Assembly: GCA_013815485.1 (NCBI GenBank)
Contig: JACDGB010000045.1
Span: 1 to 8,984, forward strand
Direction: 5' to 3'
Source of the DNA: Rubrobacter sp.
GTDB taxonomy: Bacteria; Actinomycetota; Rubrobacteria; Rubrobacterales; Rubrobacteraceae
Length of the DNA: 8,984 bases
Position numbers and translations under genes: made by a program. Position 1 is the stretch's first letter, and every line of letters begins with the position of its first letter. Below are positions 5,882 to 8,984 of the stretch, piece after piece. Below the pieces are notes generated by a model. It did not search any database, was not told the origin of the DNA, and was given only the letters and a program-made list of their open reading frames with translations.

Positions 5882-7411
5882 CTAATTGGCATCTTCAAAT
5901 ATCGGGATGTCCGGGAGAACTGGAACCTCCGGCCTCACTGGCTCGACGGGCCGCGGTTGCGGTTGGGTTGGACGAGGTTGCGGTTGAGTGGGCGGAGGAT
6001 CTTCCGGGGCCGGCGCGGCGGAACTCTCGGGCGTCGGAGCCGGGGTAGAGGATGCCGGCGCGGCGGAACTCTCGGGCGTCGGAGCCGGGGTAGAGGATGC
6101 CGACGCGGAAGCCGTGGGCGACGCCGACGCGGAAGCTGTGGGCGATGCCGTTGCCGAAGCCGTCGCCGAAGCCGACGCGAAAGCCGACGCTGGCGCCGAA
6201 GCCGAAGCGGTGGACTGGTCTTCCGGTGGGGTATCGGGGAAATCGAAGAGTTCTTCCGCGGTGGGAGCGTCTTCGGGCCCTTGATCACCGGAGGTTTGGT
6301 CCCCGGAGGCTTGATCCTTTGGCGTCTGATCCTCGTTGCTGGCCTGGATCTTTGGTGCTTCGGGGAGCGCGGCGGGCGCTCTGTTGGCGACTTCTTGCAC
6401 CTGGAACCACGGTGCCTGGTTCGCGGAGGAATAGGAAAACTCCCACGCGCCGGCACCGAGCAAGGCCAGTGCCGCCACGACAGCCACCGCCAGGATCGGA
6501 CGCCGACGGGACTTCTTCTGTCGTCCCACGGCGCGTAGCGCCACGGTCGGCTCGTTCGGCGCGGTTTCGGGCAGAGTGGCGGCTAAAGGAAGACCGTCTC
6601 GCATGCGCTCCAGGTCGTCCATGAGCGCGGCCGCGCTCGCGTAGCGGGCGTCCGGGTCTTTGGCGAGAAGCCTGGCGACTATGGTATTCATAGCTTGCGG
6701 GGTCGTGGGTTCGGCTTCACCGGGGATCTTCGGCGGGTCTTTTACGTGCTTCAAAGAGACCGCGACTGGGCTATCCGCCATGTAGGGAAGCTCGCCTGTT
6801 AGCATCTCATAGAGGACGATGCCAAGCGAGTACAGGTCGCTCCTCGGGGTCGCTGGCTCGCCGAGCGCCTGTTCGGGGGACATGTAGCTGGCTGTGCCCA
6901 GGATCATGCTCGTCCCGAAGGTCGCGGTCGCCGAGGCGGCGCGGGCGATGCCGAAGTCCCCGACCTTCACGTCGCCGGACTCCGTCAGGAAGATGTTCTG
7001 GGACTTGATGTCGCGGTGGATCACGCCCCGCTCGTGGGCAGCCTGGAGGGCGTCGGATACCTGGTACGTCACGCCAGCCGCGACTTCGGGCTCCAACTTG
7101 CCTTCCCGCGTTATACGCTGCTTGAGCGTGCCTCCGGGCAGGTACTCCATGGCGATATAGTAGACGCCGTCCCCGGTCTCCCCCCGGTCGTAGATGGGGA
7201 CAATGTTCGGGTGGGAGAGCGACGCGGCGTTTCGGGCTTCGCCCCGGAACCTCTCCACGAACTCCCTGTTCTCGGCGTACTGCTCCCTTAACACCTTCAG
7301 CGCCACGTCCCGGCCGAGGACCCTGTCGCGGGCGAGAAAGACGGTCGCCATGCCTCCGCTGCCCAGAGGCTCGGCGATGTCGTAGCGGTCGTCTATGCTG
7401 GTCCATTGCAT
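5882..7411 (-). CDS. Membrane-anchored Ser/Thr protein kinase with Ala/Ser/Pro-rich outer tail
   Basis: A 509-residue Hanks-type (PknB-like) kinase. The cytosolic catalytic domain (about 10-270) is complete: glycine loop GSGGMATV (17-24), Lys39 in VALK, Glu58 as the likely C-helix partner, catalytic loop HRDIKSQN (132-139) with Asp134, DFG (152-154), a Thr-rich activation loop (T162, T164, T167, T173) and SPE (178-180). The basic patch KKSRRR (299-304) precedes one membrane helix (about 305-322), so the rest should lie outside the cell. That part has no PASTA repeats. It contains a DQ-rich stretch (361-381), an alternating Ala/Ser/Thr run (401-440), two identical 15-residue units ASSTPAPTPESSAAP (438-452, 453-467) and a Pro-rich end with a doubled TQPQPRP. 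The ATG at 7411 has no clear Shine-Dalgarno. Substrate and ligand are unknown. It is paralogous to the kinase at 8327. Confidence 0.95.
   Translation of the reverse strand: MQWTSIDDRYDIAEPLGSGGMATVFLARDRVLGRDVALKVLREQYAENREFVERFRGEARNAASLSHPNIVPIYDRGETGDGVYYIAMEYLPGGTLKQRITREGKLEPEVAAGVTYQVSDALQAAHERGVIHRDIKSQNIFLTESGDVKVGDFGIARAASATATFGTSMILGTASYMSPEQALGEPATPRSDLYSLGIVLYEMLTGELPYMADSPVAVSLKHVKDPPKIPGEAEPTTPQAMNTIVARLLAKDPDARYASAAALMDDLERMRDGLPLAATLPETAPNEPTVALRAVGRQKKSRRRPILAVAVVAALALLGAGAWEFSYSSANQAPWFQVQEVANRAPAALPEAPKIQASNEDQTPKDQASGDQTSGDQGPEDAPTAEELFDFPDTPPEDQSTASASAPASAFASASATASATASPTASASASPTASASASSTPAPTPESSAAPASSTPAPTPESSAAPAPEDPPPTQPQPRPTQPQPRPVEPVRPEVPVLPDIPIFEDAN
6009..6098 (-). 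repeat. Perfect 45-bp tandem duplication in the kinase tail
   Basis: The copies at 6009-6053 and 6054-6098 are identical over all 45 bases, in frame, each encoding 15 residues of the outer tail (ASSTPAPTPESSAAP). Absence of even silent differences suggests a recent duplication or gene conversion and likely length variation between strains. Confidence 0.9.
6099..6146 (-). repeat. Near-perfect 24-bp tandem repeat in the kinase tail
   Basis: Units 6099-6122 and 6123-6146 differ at two positions, both silent, and encode an eight-residue Ser/Pro/Thr/Ala unit (SPTASASA). The repeat abuts the 45-bp duplication and continues into degenerate Ala/Ser codon runs to about 6210. Confidence 0.8.
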
Positions 7412-7419
7412 GCGTGGAT

Positions 7420-7447
7420 TTCATACCCGTGGTCGCGGTCTGAGTAA
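7420..7447 (-). promoter_or_regulatory. Candidate promoter of the first kinase, leaderless
   Basis: On the minus strand TATGAA (7425-7420) ends 8 nt before the ATG at 7411. A weak -35-like TTACTC (7447-7442) lies 16 nt further upstream. Transcription would begin at or very near the start codon, which agrees with the missing Shine-Dalgarno. The -35 match is poor. Confidence 0.4.
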
Positions 7448-7466
7448 CGTATTTTCTTACGTATTT
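7445..7466. repeat. Direct repeat upstream of the first kinase, possible regulator site
   Basis: ACGTATTT occurs at 7447-7454 and 7459-7466, a 12-bp period; extended to ten bases the copies differ at one position. This AT-rich patch in a GC-rich region overlaps or abuts the -35 region of the kinase promoter, a usual place for an activator or repressor site. Confidence 0.35.
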
Positions 7467-7643
7467 CGGATCGTTTAGGATCATCCGCGCGGGAACAGGA
7501 GGGTACACGCTGGATGGCCTAGGGCCGGCGCCGAGACTCGCCAGCCGATGAGATGGTCTCCTCGTGAGAACATGGGCCGCGGTTTCCACGGTCACGCGAC
7601 GCGCTCGTGGTGGCGAGAGATTCGTGGGCGGCCCCTCGAAAAT

Positions 7644-7674
7644 GGCCCGCCCCGGGAGGGTAGTCGGGGCGGCC
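7644..7674. other. GC-rich stem-loop
   Basis: GGCCCGCCCC (7644-7653) pairs with GGGGCGGCC (7666-7674) with one bulged base and a 12-nt loop. Read on the minus strand the hairpin is followed by ATTTT, so it could weakly terminate transcription heading toward the first kinase. Read on the plus strand it is followed by an A-rich stretch. No gene on either side explains it. Confidence 0.35.
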
Positions 7675-7788
7675 ACAAAAAGAAATGCCGGGCGTTATTG
7701 GAAGGAGGGGGGAAGGTGTCCGCCCGGTCTGAACTAGAGGATAACCGACGCCGAAGGGCGTGCATATCCCCCAAATGAGTGATTTTTT

Positions 7789-7808
7789 TCTAGCTCAATT
7801 GAGCTAGA
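7789..7808. promoter_or_regulatory. 20-bp perfect palindrome, operator-like
   Basis: TCTAGCTCAATTGAGCTAGA is a perfect palindrome with no spacer, immediately preceded by a run of seven T (7783-7789, sharing one base). The T-run lies before the hairpin on the plus strand and becomes an A-run after it on the minus strand, so it is not an intrinsic terminator in either direction. Length and symmetry suit a dimeric transcription factor such as a MarR- or TetR-type regulator, none of which is encoded in the window. Confidence 0.5.
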
Positions 7809-8312
7809 TGAAGGGCCAGCCACCAGAATCCACACCTCGTCCGTGCGCCGCTCCGGCCGGGAGGAGCCACACCCTGTCGGAGTGCGCGGAGACCTTCAGC
7901 GGCGCGTTGCGCCGGAGGTTGCCAGAGAAGACTTCTTCATGCAGCCTCCTTCTCGTTGGGACAGTTCATTCGCCACCCTACCCCTCATCCGGTCTCTTTA
8001 TTCAGCCGGTCCCAGAGCCTCGAACGCCGACGGCTTCGAGCAATAGCCGTCTCAGCGGAAGCGCGGCATCCGGGGCGACGCGATGGATCAGAGGAGGTTT
8101 ACCTCCCCCGGCGTGAGGCCGGAGAGGCGGACTCCTTCCGGGCGATCCGGCGCAGACTTCGCGTGCGGAGGCTTTCTCCCCCTGCCGCGGTTATCCTCCG
8201 GCGGATGCCGGTTCTCGACGGACACGACAAGAGCCGGGACCATGACACTCTTTCCCGGAGCGCAGGTCTATGTTCGCGGCTACCGATGAACACTCGGAAC
8301 GGTTCGAACGTA

Positions 8313-8318
8313 TACAAT
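8313..8318 (+). promoter_or_regulatory. Candidate -10 element of the second kinase, leaderless
   Basis: TACAAT, part of TATACAAT at 8311-8318, matches the TAnnnT consensus and ends 8 nt before the ATG at 8327, the same spacing as at the first kinase. No convincing -35 hexamer lies 16-18 nt upstream. The 8-bp palindrome GTTCGAAC at 8303-8310 lies directly upstream and might bind a regulator. Confidence 0.4.
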
Positions 8319-8326
8319 CAATGTAC

Positions 8327-8984
8327 ATGGAGCGCATAACCATAGACGACCGTTACGCAGTCTCTCGCCTTCTGGGCAGCGGAGGCATGGGCAAAGTCTA
8401 TCTCGCCCGCGACGAGGACCTCGACCGCGATGTCGCCCTCAAGGTTTTGAGGGAGCAGTACGCCGAGGATGAGGGATTCGTCGAGCGATTCGAGCGCGAG
8501 GCGAAGAGCGCAGCCTCCCTCAACCATCTCAACGTGGTCGCCGTCTACGACAGGGGGCGTTCGGAGGACGGCTCCTACTACATCGTTATGGAGTACGTGC
8601 CCGGTGGCACGCTCAAGGATCGCGTCTTGCGCGAGGGTGCCCTGGATCCCGGCGAAGCCGTCCGCGTGGTCGCGCAGGTCGCCGACGCCCTCGGCGTGGC
8701 CCACGAGGCCGGCGTCGTCCACCGCGACGTCAAGCCCCAGAACGTCCTCCTGACCGTAAGCGGCGACGCCAAGGTGGCCGACTTCGGCATAGCGCGCGCC
8801 GCCCACGCCACCACGATCACCGAAAGCGGCCTGGTGCTGGGGACGGCGAACTACATGTCTCCCGAGCAGGCGATGGGCGACCCCGTCGGTCCTGCGGGCG
8901 ATCTGTACTCCCTGGGGGTGGTCCTCTACGAGATGCTCACCGGGGAGGTCCCCTTCGAGGCCGACAGCGCGGTCGGCGTGGCCA
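8327..8984 (+). CDS. Ser/Thr protein kinase, N-terminal part (cut by window end)
   Basis: The frame is open from the ATG at 8327 to the window edge, giving 219 residues of a Hanks-type kinase. Visible are the glycine loop GSGGMGKV (17-24), VALK with Lys39, Glu58, the catalytic loop HRDVKPQN (132-139) with Asp134, DFG (152-154), an activation loop with T162, T163 and T165, and SPE (178-180). It aligns without gaps to the first kinase; I count about 140 of 219 identical residues (64%). In-frame ATGs also exist at 8321 and 8270. The start at 8327 is preferred because MERITIDDRY then matches the MQWTSIDDRY start of the paralogue position for position and a -10 hexamer sits 8 nt upstream. The transmembrane and sensor parts, if any, lie beyond the window. 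Confidence 0.93.
   Translation, partial: MERITIDDRYAVSRLLGSGGMGKVYLARDEDLDRDVALKVLREQYAEDEGFVERFEREAKSAASLNHLNVVAVYDRGRSEDGSYYIVMEYVPGGTLKDRVLREGALDPGEAVRVVAQVADALGVAHEAGVVHRDVKPQNVLLTVSGDAKVADFGIARAAHATTITESGLVLGTANYMSPEQAMGDPVGPAGDLYSLGVVLYEMLTGEVPFEADSAVGVA

Larger units (their letters stand above)
7412..8326. other. Gene-free divergent region between the two kinases
   Basis: These 915 bp contain no open frame that looks like a real protein; the candidates are Arg/Pro/Ser-rich and lack good starts. What can be seen: kinase promoters at both ends, a direct repeat (7445-7466), a GC-rich stem-loop (7644-7674), an inverted repeat CCGGGCG/CGCCCGG (7688-7694 and 7721-7727), a 5-bp hairpin (7748-7761), a 20-bp palindrome after seven T (7783-7808) and a 14-codon minus-strand frame with a strong Shine-Dalgarno (7940-7896). 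The last could be a relic or microprotein. The length is unusual for a shared promoter region, so a non-coding RNA or decayed gene is possible, but I recognise neither. Confidence 0.5.

Noticed and set aside
5988..6284. A 98-codon plus-strand frame rich in Ala, Asp and Glu, resembling a repetitive acidic protein
   Set aside because: It is the complement of the low-complexity tail of the minus-strand kinase; the repetitive look comes from the kinase repeat DNA.
6097..6624. A 175-codon plus-strand frame
   Set aside because: Antisense to the kinase tail and membrane segment, Arg/Pro-rich, no start signal and no domain.
7680..7790. A small structured RNA such as SRP RNA or a c-di-AMP riboswitch on the plus strand
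   Set aside because: The stems are short and the conserved sequence blocks I know for these families are not present; kept only as part of the unexplained gene-free region.
8083..8106. The pairing GGAGGT/ACCTCC around 8093-8106 as a ribosome-binding-site sequestering hairpin
   Set aside because: The two arms are separated by only two bases, too few for a hairpin loop without opening pairs, and no plausible gene follows.
7808..8116. A 102-codon plus-strand frame after the palindrome, and overlapping frames at 7956-8339 and 8083-8289
   Set aside because: Compositions are dominated by Ser, Pro, Arg and Gly, the frames overlap one another, and I see no Shine-Dalgarno or similarity; the last two run to or into the kinase promoter and start.

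Overview
The window looks like a piece of chromosome from a high-GC actinobacterium, possibly a Rubrobacter-like lineage. That placement is an inference from base composition, an F420-type luciferase-like oxidoreductase, abundant Ser/Thr kinases and a lysC-dapA-dapB lysine cluster; no 16S or other marker gene is present. Most of the content is housekeeping or commonplace accessory material. I see no CRISPR array, tRNA, rRNA, insertion sequence or phage gene.

Layout. 58-939 (+) is an LLM-class F420-dependent oxidoreductase. 992-1084 (+) holds a small relic: the last ~28 codons of an SMR/SugE-type transporter. From there to 7411 everything is on the minus strand. Reading in the direction of transcription: a membrane-anchored Ser/Thr kinase with a repetitive Ala/Ser/Pro-rich outer tail (7411-5882), a CPBP-family membrane protease (5781-4771), aspartate kinase lysC (4494-3265), dapA (3272-2379), dapB (2382-1609) and a lower-GC unknown gene (1590-1138). 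A 915-bp gene-free divergent region (7412-8326) follows. A second Ser/Thr kinase on the plus strand (8327 to the window end) is cut by the edge; its first 219 residues align without gaps to the first kinase.

How the parts fit. lysC, dapA and dapB overlap (8 bp and 4 bp) and should be one translationally coupled unit. It covers phosphorylation of aspartate, then the condensation and reduction that commit carbon to lysine and diaminopimelate; asd is not in the window. Inside lysC there is a near-perfect Shine-Dalgarno followed by an in-frame TTG exactly at the catalytic/ACT boundary, predicting a separately translated ~164-residue regulatory subunit. The two kinases form a divergent paralogous pair, and each has a -10-like hexamer ending 8 nt before its ATG, which suggests leaderless mRNAs. 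The divergent region between them holds a 20-bp perfect palindrome, a spaced direct repeat near the first kinase promoter and a GC-rich stem-loop.

The items most worth a second look are the internal lysC start, the kinase pair with its freshly duplicated 45-bp tail repeat, the SMR relic and the lower-GC nuclease-fold-like gene at the end of the lysine operon. I did not find convincing evidence for a new defence or mobile system.
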